Below the pieces are notes generated by a model. It did not search any database. It had not been told where the DNA came from and worked only from the letters and a program-made list of their open reading frames with translations. Positions 16,871 to 26,504 of a stretch of DNA of 64,000 bases are shown here, one piece after another (position 1 is the first letter of the stretch; each line of letters starts with the position of its first letter). The DNA lies in contig NZ_FNBB01000009.1 of NCBI RefSeq assembly GCF_900102105.1, forward strand, positions 124,001 to 188,000, written 5' to 3'. The translations under genes were made by a program, and so were the position numbers. The stretch comes from Agrobacterium pusense (GTDB lineage Bacteria; Pseudomonadota; Alphaproteobacteria; Rhizobiales; Rhizobiaceae).

Positions 16871-18160
16871 ATGATGTTCCGCAAGACGCTCAGTGCCGCG
16901 CTGCTTGGCGCAATCCTGTCCACCACCGCCTTCCACGGCGCCTTTGCTGCCGATGACACGATTAAGGTCGGTGTGCTGCATTCTCTTTCCGGTACGATGG
17001 CCATTTCAGAAACCACGCTGAAAGACGCCATGCTGATGCTCATCGATGAGCAGAACAAGAAGGGCGGCGTGCTCGGCAAGAAGCTCGAAGCCGTCGTGGT
17101 CGATCCGGCCTCCGACTGGCCGCTTTTCGCCGAAAAGGCCCGCCAGCTGATTTCGCAGGACAAGGTCGCCGCCGTTTTCGGCTGCTGGACGTCCTCCTCG
17201 CGTAAATCCGTTCTGCCTGTTTTCGAAGAGCTGAACTCGATCCTGTTCTACCCGGTTCAGTATGAGGGTGAAGAATCCTCGCGCAACATCTTCTACACGG
17301 GTGCCGCCCCCAACCAGCAGGCCATTCCGGCCGTCGATTACCTCGCCAATACCGAAGGCGTCGAGCGCTGGGTTCTGGCCGGCACGGACTATGTCTATCC
17401 GCAGACCACCAACAAGATCCTGAAGGCCTACCTGATGTCGAAGGGCGTCAAGGAAGAGGACATCATGATCAACTACACGCCGTTCGGTCATTCCGACTGG
17501 CAGACGATCGTGTCCGATATCAAGAAATTCGGCTCGGCCGGCAAGAAGACCGCCGTTGTTTCCACGATCAATGGTGACGCCAACGTGCCCTTCTACAAGG
17601 AACTGGCCAACCAGGGCATCAAGGCCGAAGACATTCCGGTCGTCGCCTTCTCCGTGGGCGAAGAAGAGCTTGCCGGTCTCGATACCGCGCCGCTGGTCGG
17701 CCACCTTGCCGCCTGGAACTACTTCCAGTCCGTCGATGCGCCAGTCAATGCCGAGTTCATCAAGACCTGGCATGCCTTCACCAAGAACGACAAGCGCGTG
17801 ACCAACGACCCGATGGAAGCCGCCTATATCGGTTTCAACGCCTGGGTTAAGGCCGTGGAATCCGCCGGCACGACCGATACGGACAAGGTTCTCGACTCGA
17901 TCATCGGCGTTTCCGTGCCGAACCTCTCTGGCGGTTACTCCACCGTCATGCCGAACCACCACATCACCAAGCCGGTGCTGATCGGTGAAATCCAGGCTGA
18001 CGGCCAGTTCGAAATCGTGCAGCAGACGCCGCAGGTGGTGGGTGACGAATGGTCGGATTACCTGCCGGACTCGAAGGATCTGATCTCGGATTGGAGAAAG
18101 CCGATGTCCTGCGGCAACTTCAACGTGGCCACGGGCAAGTGCGGCGGCAAGGGTAGCTGA
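16871..18160 (+). CDS. urtA: Urea ABC transporter substrate-binding protein UrtA
   Basis: This 429-residue periplasmic protein begins with a Sec signal peptide (about residues 1-26, ending AFA before ADDTIKVG). The motifs VGVLHSLSGTMAISET near residue 31 and FGCWTSSSRKSVLPVFEE near residue 105 are hallmarks of UrtA, and NSILFYPVQYEGEESSRNIF continues the family pattern. A late segment with Cys (MSCGNF and KCGG) is also usual. ATG 16871, or the adjacent ATG 16874, is preceded by AAGGAGAGGGG. It is the first gene of urtABCDE and delivers urea to the UrtBC channel for use by the downstream urease. Confidence 0.96.
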   Translation: MMFRKTLSAALLGAILSTTAFHGAFAADDTIKVGVLHSLSGTMAISETTLKDAMLMLIDEQNKKGGVLGKKLEAVVVDPASDWPLFAEKARQLISQDKVAAVFGCWTSSSRKSVLPVFEELNSILFYPVQYEGEESSRNIFYTGAAPNQQAIPAVDYLANTEGVERWVLAGTDYVYPQTTNKILKAYLMSKGVKEEDIMINYTPFGHSDWQTIVSDIKKFGSAGKKTAVVSTINGDANVPFYKELANQGIKAEDIPVVAFSVGEEELAGLDTAPLVGHLAAWNYFQSVDAPVNAEFIKTWHAFTKNDKRVTNDPMEAAYIGFNAWVKAVESAGTTDTDKVLDSIIGVSVPNLSGGYSTVMPNHHITKPVLIGEIQADGQFEIVQQTPQVVGDEWSDYLPDSKDLISDWRKPMSCGNFNVATGKCGGKGS

Positions 18161-18230
18161 TTGGTGGGGGCGCTGTGATGGGCCGCTCCCTTAGTGGGGG
18201 CGGTTTTATCATTGGAAACTGAACAAGCAT

Positions 18231-18386
18231 GCCCCCCTCTGCCCTGCCGGGCATCTCCCCCACAGGTGGGGAGATCGGCAAGCGGCGAGGCCCCGCATTT
18301 CTCCTCCGTTGAGATGGGGCGATGCGAGCGCATCTTGCCGATCTCCCTCCTTGTGGGGGAGATGCCCGGCAGGGCAGAGGGGGGTA
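18231..18386. repeat. RIME-like long inverted repeat, copy 2
   Basis: Arms at about 18231-18287 and 18336-18386 share the core TCTGCCCTGCCGGGCATCTC with the copies at 786, 22003 and 42755. The element separates urtA from urtB and could form a long hairpin in the transcript. This could help keep urtA mRNA more abundant than the permease message; that is inference. Confidence 0.85.
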
Positions 18387-18435
18387 AGCCGCATACTCCT
18401 CGCCAAAAATACACCGCCGCTCCAAGGAACCCGAC

Positions 18436-20049
18436 ATGACGATCCGATCTTTTCTCGGAGCCATTCTCCTCTGGCTCACCATGGGGATCGCCGCCCAGTC
18501 CCTCGCGCAGAGCGACCCAAAGGCGCTGATCGACCAGCTCGGCACGGCTGATTTCAAGCAGGCCGAAGTGCTGATCGGGCAGATTGCCGCCACTGGCGAT
18601 GCGCGCGTGGTTCCGGCGCTGGAGGCATTTGCGGCGGGTGATCTCTACGTGCGCAAGTCAGACAATCTCGTCTTCATGACCAAACCTGCCGGTTCCGATT
18701 TCACGCTGATCGACCCGCTGACAGGTGAAAGCGCCGGCTCGGCGCCGAAGGCGACCGTTACTAAGATCAGGGTCAACAATAATCTTCGCCGCGTCATCCG
18801 CGCCGCGATGGGCGGGCTGACGTTGCTCAGCCCGGAAAAATCCGTGCGGCTTGCAGCGGCTGACGCCGTCCTGAAAGCGCCAAGCGCCGAAAATCTCGAA
18901 TTGCTGGAAGCGGCCATCGCCAAGGAAACCGATAATGAGGTGCGGACCCGGATGGAGGAGGCGCGGGCTGTCTCGCTGCTCTCCTCCGACCGCCCCCTTG
19001 AGGTGAAGAAAGAAGCGATCGCCACCATCAAGGCGCTTGGCGGGCGCGATGCGATCAGCATTCTGATGGCGGCGACGCCATCGGTCGATCCGAGCCTGAA
19101 ACCGGATGTGGACGAGGCGATTTCCAGCATCGAGAGTTCCCTTGCCTTCTGGGATTACGCGCAGAATGTCTGGTACGGCCTGTCGCTCGGCTCTGTGTTG
19201 CTGCTCGCCGCCATCGGCCTTGCCATCACCTTCGGCGTCATGGGCATTATCAACATGGCGCATGGTGAAATGGTGATGATCGGCGCCTATTCCACCTTCA
19301 TGGTGCAGGAGTTGATCCGCAGCCATTTCCCCGGCCTGTTCGACTGGTCACTGGCGATTGCCCTGCCGGCCGCCTTTCTGGTCACGGCCTGCGTCGGCCT
19401 CGTCATGGAACGCGGTGTCATCCGCTATCTCTATGGACGACCTCTGGAAACGCTGCTCGCCACTTGGGGCATCTCGCTGATCCTGCAACAGGGCGTGCGC
19501 TCCATCTTCGGCCCCACCAATCGGGAGGTCGGCAGCCCGAGCTGGATGTCCGGCTCCTTCAGCGTCGGTTATCTCAATTTCACCTGGAACCGGGTGTGGA
19601 TCGTCTGTTTCTCGCTCTCCGTCTTCTTCGCGCTTCTGGTTCTCCTGAAGCGCTCGGCCTTCGGCCTGCAGATGCGCGCCGTCACCCAGAACCGCCGCAT
19701 GGCTTCCTCCATGGGCATTCGCACGCCTTGGGTGGATGCCTTTACCTTCGCGCTCGGTTCCGGTGTCGCCGGGCTTGCGGGCGTCGCGCTGTCGCAGATC
19801 GACAATGTCTCTCCCAATCTCGGCCAGAGCTACATTATCGACAGTTTCATGGTGGTGGTGTTCGGCGGGGTCGGCAATCTCTGGGGAACGCTGGTCGGCG
19901 CCCTGTCGCTCGGTGTGCTCAACAAGTTCCTTGAGCCGACGGTGGGCGCCGTGCTCGGCAAGATCCTCGTGCTCGTTCTCATCATTCTGTTCATCCAGAA
20001 GCGGCCGCGCGGTCTCTTCGCACTCAAGGGAAGGGCGATCGAAGCATGA
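18436..20049 (+). CDS. urtB: Urea ABC transporter permease UrtB
   Basis: This 537-residue protein has a signal-like N-terminus (residues 1-25) and a soluble region with helical, HEAT-like repeats (about 26-235). A LivH-type permease domain follows (about 245-530), with AITFGVMGIINMAHGEMVMI and FGGVGNLWGTLVGALSLG. The long periplasmic N-terminal extension is the usual feature of UrtB in proteobacteria. The start ATG 18436 has AAGGAACC upstream. The last four bases overlap urtC as ATGA. It forms the urea channel with UrtC. Confidence 0.94.
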   Translation: MTIRSFLGAILLWLTMGIAAQSLAQSDPKALIDQLGTADFKQAEVLIGQIAATGDARVVPALEAFAAGDLYVRKSDNLVFMTKPAGSDFTLIDPLTGESAGSAPKATVTKIRVNNNLRRVIRAAMGGLTLLSPEKSVRLAAADAVLKAPSAENLELLEAAIAKETDNEVRTRMEEARAVSLLSSDRPLEVKKEAIATIKALGGRDAISILMAATPSVDPSLKPDVDEAISSIESSLAFWDYAQNVWYGLSLGSVLLLAAIGLAITFGVMGIINMAHGEMVMIGAYSTFMVQELIRSHFPGLFDWSLAIALPAAFLVTACVGLVMERGVIRYLYGRPLETLLATWGISLILQQGVRSIFGPTNREVGSPSWMSGSFSVGYLNFTWNRVWIVCFSLSVFFALLVLLKRSAFGLQMRAVTQNRRMASSMGIRTPWVDAFTFALGSGVAGLAGVALSQIDNVSPNLGQSYIIDSFMVVVFGGVGNLWGTLVGALSLGVLNKFLEPTVGAVLGKILVLVLIILFIQKRPRGLFALKGRAIEA

Positions 20050-21209
20050 TTACCGGCTTCCTCCTGCGCGCGCTCGATCGCCGCATTTCCATCGCCATCG
20101 GCATCATCCTTGCCATCGCCGTGCTGGTTCCCGCCTCCAACCTGCTGCTGCCAGCCGACAGCGCGTTCCGCATCCCAACCTATATCATGTCGATGCTCGG
20201 CAAATATCTGGCCTATGCGCTGCTGGCGCTCGCGCTTGATCTGGTCTGGGGTTATTGCGGCATTCTCTCGCTTGGCCACGCCGCCTTCTTTGCGCTCGGC
20301 GGTTATGCCATGGGCATGTATCTGATGCGGCAGATCGGCACGCGCGGGGTCTATGGGCATCCGGTGCTGCCTGATTTCATGGTGTTCCTCAACTGGAAGG
20401 AACTGCCGTGGTTCTGGCACGGCTTCGACATGTTCTGGTTTGCGGCGCTGATGGTGCTCGTCGTGCCGGGGCTGCTCGCCTTCGTGTTCGGCTGGTTCGC
20501 CTTCCGCTCGCGCGTCAATGGCGTTTATCTCTCGATCATTACCCAGGCGATGACCTATGCGCTGCTGCTTGCCTTCTTCCGCAACGACATGGGTTTCGGC
20601 GGCAATAATGGCCTCACCGATTTCAAGGATATTCTTGGGTATTCCGTGCAGGCTGATGGCACCCGCGCCGTGCTGTTTGCCATGACGGCGGTGATGCTGG
20701 CGCTCTCGCTTTTGATTGCATCGGGCATCGTCAATTCCAAGTTCGGCAAGGTGCTGGTGGGTGTGCGGGATGCTGAAAGCCGGGTGCGGTTCCTCGGTTT
20801 TAGGGTGGAAAACATCAAGCTCTTTACCTTCGTCGTTTCGGCGATGATGGCGGGCATTGCCGGTGCCTTGTTCGTGCCGCAGGTGGGCATCATCAATCCC
20901 GGCGAATTTTCGCCCGCCAACTCCATCGAAGTGGTGGTGTGGACGGCGGTCGGCGGGCGCGGCACGCTGATCGGGCCGATCATCGGGGCGGTGCTGGTCA
21001 ATGGTGGCAAGAGCTATTTCACCGGTGCGTTCCCGGAGTTCTGGCTGTTCGCGCTCGGCGGTCTCTTCATTGCTGTCACGCTGTTCTTCCCCAAGGGCAT
21101 CGTTGGTACCGTGCAGCATTATCTGGCCGGACGGCGGGAAAAGCGGGTTGCAAGCGCGGCGCGTGAGGCTGGCAACGACAGCGCGGTTGCGCAACAGGCG
21201 GCGGAGTAA
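20046..21209 (+). CDS. urtC: Urea ABC transporter permease UrtC
   Basis: This 387-residue LivM-type inner-membrane permease contains LALDLVWGYCGILSLGHAAF near residue 62 and WTAVGGRGTLIGPIIGAVLV near residue 300. The segment GNNGLTDFKDILG is typical of UrtC. The start overlaps the urtB stop by four bases, and urtD begins five bases after its stop. It should pair with UrtB for urea import. Length and order match urtABCDE operons of other rhizobia. Confidence 0.94.
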   Translation: MITGFLLRALDRRISIAIGIILAIAVLVPASNLLLPADSAFRIPTYIMSMLGKYLAYALLALALDLVWGYCGILSLGHAAFFALGGYAMGMYLMRQIGTRGVYGHPVLPDFMVFLNWKELPWFWHGFDMFWFAALMVLVVPGLLAFVFGWFAFRSRVNGVYLSIITQAMTYALLLAFFRNDMGFGGNNGLTDFKDILGYSVQADGTRAVLFAMTAVMLALSLLIASGIVNSKFGKVLVGVRDAESRVRFLGFRVENIKLFTFVVSAMMAGIAGALFVPQVGIINPGEFSPANSIEVVVWTAVGGRGTLIGPIIGAVLVNGGKSYFTGAFPEFWLFALGGLFIAVTLFFPKGIVGTVQHYLAGRREKRVASAAREAGNDSAVAQQAAE

Positions 21210-21213
21210 GCCC

Positions 21214-21975
21214 ATGAACACGGTTTCCGAAAACAGAACGAAAAGCCTGCTTTATCTCGATGGCGTTTCCGTTTCCTTTGATGGGTTCAGGGCGCTGAAT
21301 TCCCTCTCCTTCGTGGTGGAGCCGGGCGAACTTCGCGCCATCATCGGCCCGAATGGTGCTGGCAAAACGACGATGATGGATATCATCACCGGCAAGACGC
21401 GGCCGGATACCGGCACGGTACTCTTTGAAGACAGCATCGACCTTACCAAAAAGGACGAGGCCGACATCGCCCAGCTTGGTATCGGCCGAAAATTCCAGAA
21501 ACCGACGGTGTTTGAAAGCCATACTGTGTGGGACAATCTGGAACTGGCGCTGAACCGCAAGCGCGGCGTGTTCGCAACCCTGTTCTACCGGCTGACGGAG
21601 GAAGACAAGGCGCGCATCGAGGAAATCCTCGCCACCGTGCGGCTTGGCCACCGCCGGGGTGACCTTGCCGCCAATCTCTCGCATGGGCAGAAACAGTGGC
21701 TGGAGATTGGCATGCTGCTGGCGCAGGAGCCGAAGCTTCTCTTGGTGGATGAGCCGGTGGCGGGCATGACGGATGCGGAGACCGCTGAAACCGCGGTGCT
21801 CCTGAAGGAAATCGCCAAGACGCGTTCGGTGGTGGTGGTTGAGCACGATATGGGCTTCATCCGCGAGCTGGGGGTGAAGGTGACGTGCCTTGCGGAAGGT
21901 TCGGTGCTGGCTGAGGGGTCGATCGACTTCGTGTCGAGCGATCCTAAGGTGATCGAGAATTATCTGGGGCGGTGA
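21214..21975 (+). CDS. urtD: Urea ABC transporter ATP-binding protein UrtD
   Basis: This 253-residue ATPase has Walker A GPNGAGKTT near residue 44, the UrtD-specific IGRKFQKPTVFESHTVWDNL near residue 90, a divergent signature LSHGQKQWLEIGMLL near residue 155, and Walker B LLLVDEPVAGMT near residue 175. ATG 21214, with GGAG about 8 bases upstream, starts the recognisable sequence; the frame is open further upstream inside urtC but is not family-like. A long inverted repeat separates it from urtE. Confidence 0.94.
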   Translation: MNTVSENRTKSLLYLDGVSVSFDGFRALNSLSFVVEPGELRAIIGPNGAGKTTMMDIITGKTRPDTGTVLFEDSIDLTKKDEADIAQLGIGRKFQKPTVFESHTVWDNLELALNRKRGVFATLFYRLTEEDKARIEEILATVRLGHRRGDLAANLSHGQKQWLEIGMLLAQEPKLLLVDEPVAGMTDAETAETAVLLKEIAKTRSVVVVEHDMGFIRELGVKVTCLAEGSVLAEGSIDFVSSDPKVIENYLGR

Positions 21976-22002
21976 TGGTGGTGTTTGCGTTTGCCGTGAC
22001 CG

Positions 22003-22158
22003 TACCCCCCTCTGCCCTGCCGGGCATCTCCCCCTCAAGGGGGGAGATCAGATGCCGCCCTCGCTCGTTCCTGTGCCACGATGCTATGGGGAAGAGTGTT
22101 CGCGACTTGCCAATCTCCCCCCTTGAGGGGGAGATGCCCGGCAGGGCAGAGGGGGGTA
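22003..22158. repeat. RIME-like long inverted repeat, copy 3
   Basis: Left arm 22003-22049 and right arm about 22111-22158 share the core TCTGCCCTGCCGGGCATCTC and are near-perfect reverse complements. The element is inserted between urtD and urtE, inside an otherwise tightly packed operon. Confidence 0.88.
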
Positions 22159-22192
22159 GCGCCGCCCACCATACCGTCATTGGAGTTTCACC

Positions 22193-22888
22193 ATGCTGAC
22201 AGTCGACAACATCAACCTCCACTACGGCGCAGCGCAGGCGCTCCGCGGCGTGTCGCTGAAGGCCGAGATGGGGAAGATCACCTGCGTTCTCGGCCGCAAC
22301 GGCGTCGGCAAAAGCTCGCTTTTGCGGGCCGTGACCGGCCAGCAGGCCACCAGCGCCGGCACGATCCGTTTCGGTGATGCGGCGCTTGATGGGCTGGCGC
22401 CTTACCAGCGGGCGAAGCGCGGTGTCGGTTACGTGCCGCAGGGGCGCGAGATCTTTCCGTTGCTCAGCGTGCAGGAAAATCTGGAGAGCGGTTATGCGCC
22501 GCTGCCGCGCAAGGAGCGGTTCATCCCGGATGATATTTTCAGCCTGTTTCCGGTGCTGCAGACCATGCTGTCGCGCCGCGGCGGCGATCTCTCCGGCGGT
22601 CAGCAGCAGCAGCTTGCCATCGGCCGGGCGCTGGTGACGCGGCCGAAAATCCTCGTTCTCGACGAGCCGACCGAGGGCATCCAGCCGTCGATCATCAAGG
22701 ATATCGGCCGGGCGATCAAATATCTGCGCGATTCCACCGGCATGGCGATTTTGCTGGTTGAGCAATATCTGGATTTCTGCCGCGAACTTGCCGACTACGT
22801 CTACATCATGGACCGCGGCGAGATCGTGCATGAGGGGCTGGCAGAAACGCTGGATACGCCGGAAGCGCGGCGGCATTTGACGGTGTAA
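22193..22888 (+). CDS. urtE: Urea ABC transporter ATP-binding protein UrtE
   Basis: This 231-residue LivF-type ATPase has Walker A GRNGVGKSS near residue 36, signature LSGGQQQQLAIGRALV near residue 132, and Walker B ILVLDEPTEGIQPS near residue 154. The phrase DEPTEGIQPSII is characteristic of UrtE. ATG 22193 follows a GGAG ribosome binding site. It completes urtABCDE and forms the ATPase pair with UrtD. The 217-base gap from urtD, filled by an inverted repeat, may require read-through of a strong hairpin. Confidence 0.94.
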   Translation: MLTVDNINLHYGAAQALRGVSLKAEMGKITCVLGRNGVGKSSLLRAVTGQQATSAGTIRFGDAALDGLAPYQRAKRGVGYVPQGREIFPLLSVQENLESGYAPLPRKERFIPDDIFSLFPVLQTMLSRRGGDLSGGQQQQLAIGRALVTRPKILVLDEPTEGIQPSIIKDIGRAIKYLRDSTGMAILLVEQYLDFCRELADYVYIMDRGEIVHEGLAETLDTPEARRHLTV

Positions 22889-23130
22889 GGCTTCGCGCAC
22901 CGATCACGGCATAAAAATGGTCGATTAATATTTTGAAAGTCTATGCGCCTGCGCATGGCTTTCATGCGTAATTTTAGCGTTTCATTAAGTAAAAGCCTAT
23001 GGTATTGGGCGGATGAAATGCTGCATGCGAGACACAGGAAAAGTCTATTCGCACGCCGCGACAGTTGATCCCTTACATTCCACGCACGTCCGACGTATCG
23101 TCGGGAAACTGTGCCAATAAAGGCGTGTCA

Positions 23131-24384
23131 ATGATTCAAGACTTTGCAGTGGGCCGGGCCTCCCGGTTGGTTCGTTCCGCACGCAGCCTGCTTCTCGGGC
23201 TGGCGATCAGCGCAGGCGCAGGAGCCGCAGCGTCGGCATCGACCTGCGGTCAGGGTATTGGCCCCGGCATGGAACCGGGTCGGCATGATTTTTCCATTCT
23301 CTCTAACGGGCAAAAACGCGACGGCGTCTATTTTGTTCCATCCGCCTATGATGGAAATAAGCCCCTGCCTGTCGTATTCGATTTCCACGGCTCCAATAGC
23401 AACCCGCACGGCCAGCTGAACCGCAGCGGCTGGGACAAGCTTGCCGAGCGTGATGGTCTTGTGGTCGTCGCGCTGGCGGGCAGTTTAAACGGCGAATTGC
23501 CGGGCACCCATGCCTGGAATGTTCCCGGTGTTACAACACGCCCCGGCGGGCTGGATGAGGTGAGCTTCATTCATGAAGCGATTGCCATGGTGAAGGGCAA
23601 GTTCTGCGTCGATGAGGAACGTTTTTACGGTTCCGGTTATTCCGGCGGCGGGCGCATGCTGTCGCAATTCATCTGCACCGGAGCCAAGGATTTTAATGCC
23701 GCCGGTTTTGTCGCGTCGTTGCGCGCGGGTTATCCGCTGGAGACCGAAGGCAAATGGGCACCGGATGTGGCAAGCTGCACACCGGCGCGGCCGATGTCGA
23801 TCATCGCCTTCGCCGGGCTGAAGGATCCAGCCAACCCCTATCAGGGCGGCGGCAAATCCTACTGGCAATATAGCGGCGAGACGGCGCTGAAGCGCTGGGC
23901 CGAAATGGATGGTTGCAAGGGCGCCGCCAAAAGCAAGGTGGGCGAGAGCTTCACGGTCAATTCTTACGATGTCTGCAAGGCAGGCGCTCGTATCCAGTCC
24001 TATGTCATCAACGACTGGGACCACGCCTGGCCGCGCGCCACCATGAAGGCCGAGGTTCTGGCCGCAAACGCCGTTGTTACCCGCAAGCCGGGCGGCGAGC
24101 AGACGCCGAAAGCGGAGCCCGCCGTGGAGCGCAAGATGCCGACAGGCGAAGTGACGCGGACGGTTGATGCAGCCGAGAGAATGTGGGATTTCTTCCGTAA
24201 CACGGAAGGGCAGATGGTGGTGGACGCCGTCGTCAAGAAGGATTGCGTCGCCAAGGCCAATCCCGCTTCCGCAACCGCTTCGGAGACCGCGTGCAGCAGC
24301 AACAGCAAGCCATCAGCCCTTCCGGTTGCGAAGACGCTCAACCTGTCCGGCAACAGCGCGCCCGTGGCAGAGGACGCATTGTAA
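23131..24384 (+). CDS. Secreted esterase of the PHB depolymerase/LpqC family
   Basis: This 417-residue protein has a probable signal peptide (about residues 1-37). An alpha/beta-hydrolase esterase domain follows, with oxyanion region [11 protein letters not shown] near residue 81, nucleophile S171 in [10 protein letters not shown], and a late histidine in DWDHAWP near residue 293. This matches the polyhydroxybutyrate depolymerase/feruloyl esterase group; the true ester is unknown. The last 120 residues are low-complexity, and the 3' end overlaps the proposed ureD start by 94 bases in another frame. A small palindrome, ATGCGCCTGCGCAT, lies upstream at 22943-22956. ATG 23131 is chosen over an earlier start at 23065 because the signal peptide begins there. 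Confidence 0.75.
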   Translation: MIQDFAVGRASRLVRSARSLLLGLAISAGAGAAASASTCGQGIGPGMEPGRHDFSILSNGQKRDGVYFVPSAYDGNKPLPVVFDFHGSNSNPHGQLNRSGWDKLAERDGLVVVALAGSLNGELPGTHAWNVPGVTTRPGGLDEVSFIHEAIAMVKGKFCVDEERFYGSGYSGGGRMLSQFICTGAKDFNAAGFVASLRAGYPLETEGKWAPDVASCTPARPMSIIAFAGLKDPANPYQGGGKSYWQYSGETALKRWAEMDGCKGAAKSKVGESFTVNSYDVCKAGARIQSYVINDWDHAWPRATMKAEVLAANAVVTRKPGGEQTPKAEPAVERKMPTGEVTRTVDAAERMWDFFRNTEGQMVVDAVVKKDCVAKANPASATASETACSSNSKPSALPVAKTLNLSGNSAPVAEDAL

Positions 24385-25142
24385 CCAAGGCAGTTGAAGG
24401 GCGCAGCCGGCTGGAGGAACTGTTTCAGGAGGGTTGCGCCAAGATCCGTCTGCCGGAAACCTACTCGAACGAAGCAGAAGCCATTCTCATCAATTCCTCC
24501 GGCGGTTTGACCGGCGGAGACGAACTTGAATGGCAGGCAGTCGCCGGCGCCGGTACCTCGCTTGTGGTCACCACGCAGGCCTGTGAGAAGGTCTACAAGG
24601 CGTCGTCCGGCACCGCCACCGTGACCGCGCGTGTTTCCGCCGGGCCGGGTGCGAAGCTGCACTGGCTGCCGCAGGAAACGATCCTCTTCGACCGGGCGTC
24701 GCTGACGCGAAGGCTGGAAGCCGATCTTGACCAGTCCTCAGAATTCATCGCAGTCGAAGCCGTGCTGCTTGGCCGCCAGGCCATGGGCGAGGCGATGACG
24801 CACGGGCTTTTCCGCGACCGCTGGCGCATTCGCCACGGCGGCAAGCTGGTGCATGCCGAAGAACTTCTGCTTGCGGGCGAGGTGGCGGCGCTGACCGCGA
24901 AACCTGCGGTTCTGGCCGGGCAGGTTGCCTTTGCCACGCTGCTTTACATCGGGCCTCTGGCCGAGGCGCTTCTGCCTAAAATCCGGGCGATTGCCGGGGA
25001 AAGCGGCGGTGCCAGCGAGTGGCAGGGCAAGCTCGTCGTGCGCGTGTCCGCCGCTGATGGTTTCTCCTTGAGAAAATTGCTTTTTCCGATCATTTCGCTC
25101 TTGCGAAACGGCGCGCCAGTGCCGAAAGTCTGGAATCTGTAA
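24291..25142 (+). CDS. ureD: Urease accessory protein UreD
   Basis: This protein of about 283 residues acts as a chaperone with UreF and UreG to load nickel into apo-urease. Family motifs are [20 protein letters not shown] near residue 46, [14 protein letters not shown] near residue 68, the segment [11 protein letters not shown], and [16 protein letters not shown] near residue 124. The start is uncertain. GTG 24291, with GGAG five bases upstream, gives a normal family length but lies inside the esterase gene. The conserved part only begins near 24390, with no ATG available there. It is the first urease gene, 106 bases before ureA. Confidence 0.9.
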   Translation: MQQQQQAISPSGCEDAQPVRQQRARGRGRIVTKAVEGRSRLEELFQEGCAKIRLPETYSNEAEAILINSSGGLTGGDELEWQAVAGAGTSLVVTTQACEKVYKASSGTATVTARVSAGPGAKLHWLPQETILFDRASLTRRLEADLDQSSEFIAVEAVLLGRQAMGEAMTHGLFRDRWRIRHGGKLVHAEELLLAGEVAALTAKPAVLAGQVAFATLLYIGPLAEALLPKIRAIAGESGGASEWQGKLVVRVSAADGFSLRKLLFPIISLLRNGAPVPKVWNL

Positions 25143-25248
25143 ACCCCTCGGATCGTCTCGTGACAGGCGTTCTCGGGGTCTGTCAAATGTCGGATCTGGT
25201 CTCCAGCAAACCTCGTTTGTGGAGCAGATGCCAAGCCGTGGGACGACG

Positions 25249-25551
25249 ATGAACCTTAGCCCAAGAGAAAAAGACAAGCTGCTGATTTCCATGGCCGCCA
25301 TGGTGGCGCGCCGCCGGCTGGAGCGCGGCGTCAAGCTGAACTATCCGGAAGCGATTGCGCTGATTACCGATTTCGTGGTGGAGGGCGCACGCGATGGCCG
25401 CGCCGTGGCCGACCTGATGGAGGCGGGCGCGCATGTGATTTCCCGTGATCAGGTGATGGACGGCATTGCCGAGATGATCCACGATGTGCAGGTGGAAGCG
25501 ACCTTCCCTGACGGCACCAAGCTGGTGACCGTTCACGAACCGATCCGGTGA
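25249..25551 (+). CDS. ureA: Urease subunit gamma
   Basis: This 100-residue subunit of the urease core begins [19 protein letters not shown] and contains the family motif [10 protein letters not shown] near residue 38. [18 protein letters not shown] closes the protein. The length is exactly that of UreA. ATG 25249 is used; an ATG 30 bases earlier is possible but the family starts here. A DUF1272 gene lies between it and ureB, so the usual ureA-ureB adjacency is broken. Confidence 0.97.
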   Translation: MNLSPREKDKLLISMAAMVARRRLERGVKLNYPEAIALITDFVVEGARDGRAVADLMEAGAHVISRDQVMDGIAEMIHDVQVEATFPDGTKLVTVHEPIR

Positions 25552-25559
25552 GGTGACGT

Positions 25560-25817
25560 ATGGCGCTGGAACTTCGGCCCAATTGCGAATGCTGTGAGCG
25601 TGATCTAGCGCCCGACAGCGGGGACGCGATGATCTGCTCGTTCGAATGCACTTTCTGCGCCGATTGCGTGACCGGCGTGCTCAAGGGCGCGTGCCCGAAT
25701 TGCGGTGGCGAACTGGTGCGAAGGCCCGTCCGCCCGGCGGGAAAGCTCATCAATAACCCGGCATCGACAAAACGGGTGCTGAAGGCGGAAGGCTGCGCGG
25801 CAGCCACGGCCGCATAA
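25560..25817 (+). CDS. DUF1272 domain-containing small cysteine-rich protein
   Basis: This 85-residue protein has four Cys pairs or singles suggesting a zinc-binding fold: NCECCERDL near residue 8, [13 protein letters not shown] near residue 24, and [10 protein letters not shown] near residue 43. The pattern matches DUF1272, a family of unknown function. It sits 8 bases after ureA and 20 bases before ureB, so it should be co-transcribed and co-regulated with urease. A role in metal handling is conceivable but is only inference. The tail after residue 55 is simple and probably disordered. Confidence 0.82.
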   Translation: MALELRPNCECCERDLAPDSGDAMICSFECTFCADCVTGVLKGACPNCGGELVRRPVRPAGKLINNPASTKRVLKAEGCAAATAA

Positions 25818-25837
25818 GAACGATAAGGGGAACACCG

Positions 25838-26143
25838 ATGAAACCAGGCGAAATCATTGCCGCCGAAGGCACCATCGAACTCAATGCCGGCCAGCCGACC
25901 GTGACGATCGAAGTGGCCAATTCGGGCGACCGGCCGGTGCAGGTGGGCAGCCACTACCATTTCTTCGAGACCAATGCGGGTCTCATTTTCGATCGCGAAA
26001 AGGCGCGCGGCATGCGTCTCGATATTCCGGCCGGCACGGCGGTGCGTTTCGAGCCTGGCCAGAAGCGGGAAGTGACGCTGGTGCCGCTTTCCGGCAAGCG
26101 GGAGGTTTATGGTTTCCGTCAACAGGTCATGGGGAGGTTATGA
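25838..26143 (+). CDS. ureB: Urease subunit beta
   Basis: This 101-residue subunit contains the signature [10 protein letters not shown] near residue 36, the segment [20 protein letters not shown], and the end [16 protein letters not shown]. All match UreB (about 101 residues). It packs with UreA and UreC in the trimeric urease complex. The stop lies one base before the start of the GFA gene, and ribosome binding site GGGGAGG for that gene is within the ureB end, implying coupled translation. Confidence 0.97.
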   Translation: MKPGEIIAAEGTIELNAGQPTVTIEVANSGDRPVQVGSHYHFFETNAGLIFDREKARGMRLDIPAGTAVRFEPGQKREVTLVPLSGKREVYGFRQQVMGRL

Positions 26144-26144
26144 A

Positions 26145-26501
26145 ATGGCGACGGCGCATTATCATGGAAGCTGCCAGTGCGGCAGCGTCAGCTTCGAGGT
26201 CGATGCCGATCTCGATCACACTGTTGTCTGCAATTGTTCGCGGTGCAAACGTCTGGGCTCCACGCTCGCCTTCGCGCCGCGTGACAAGTTCACGTTGCTT
26301 TCCGGCGAGGGCACGCTGAGTGAATATCTCTTCAACAAACACAGGATCCATCATTTTTTCTGCTCCACCTGCGGCATTGAAAGCTTTGCCTATGCCGATG
26401 GGCCTGACGGTACGCCGATGGTGGCGGTCAATGCCAATTGTCTCGATGGCGTCGATCCGCGGGCGCTGAAGCCGCAGGCTTATGACGGCGCGGCGGCCTG
26501 A
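26145..26501 (+). CDS. GFA/CENP-V family protein (DUF636)
   Basis: This 118-residue protein has the zinc ligands of the glutathione-dependent formaldehyde-activating (GFA) family: GSCQCGSVSFEV near residue 8, NCSRCKRLG near residue 32, and FFCSTCGIES near residue 70. The family includes small-molecule thiol-binding enzymes, but most members are uncharacterised. It begins one base after ureB and ends 3 bases before the next gene, so it is embedded in the urease transcript. No link to urease function is known to me. Confidence 0.85.
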   Translation: MATAHYHGSCQCGSVSFEVDADLDHTVVCNCSRCKRLGSTLAFAPRDKFTLLSGEGTLSEYLFNKHRIHHFFCSTCGIESFAYADGPDGTPMVAVNANCLDGVDPRALKPQAYDGAAA

Positions 26502-26504
26502 GCG

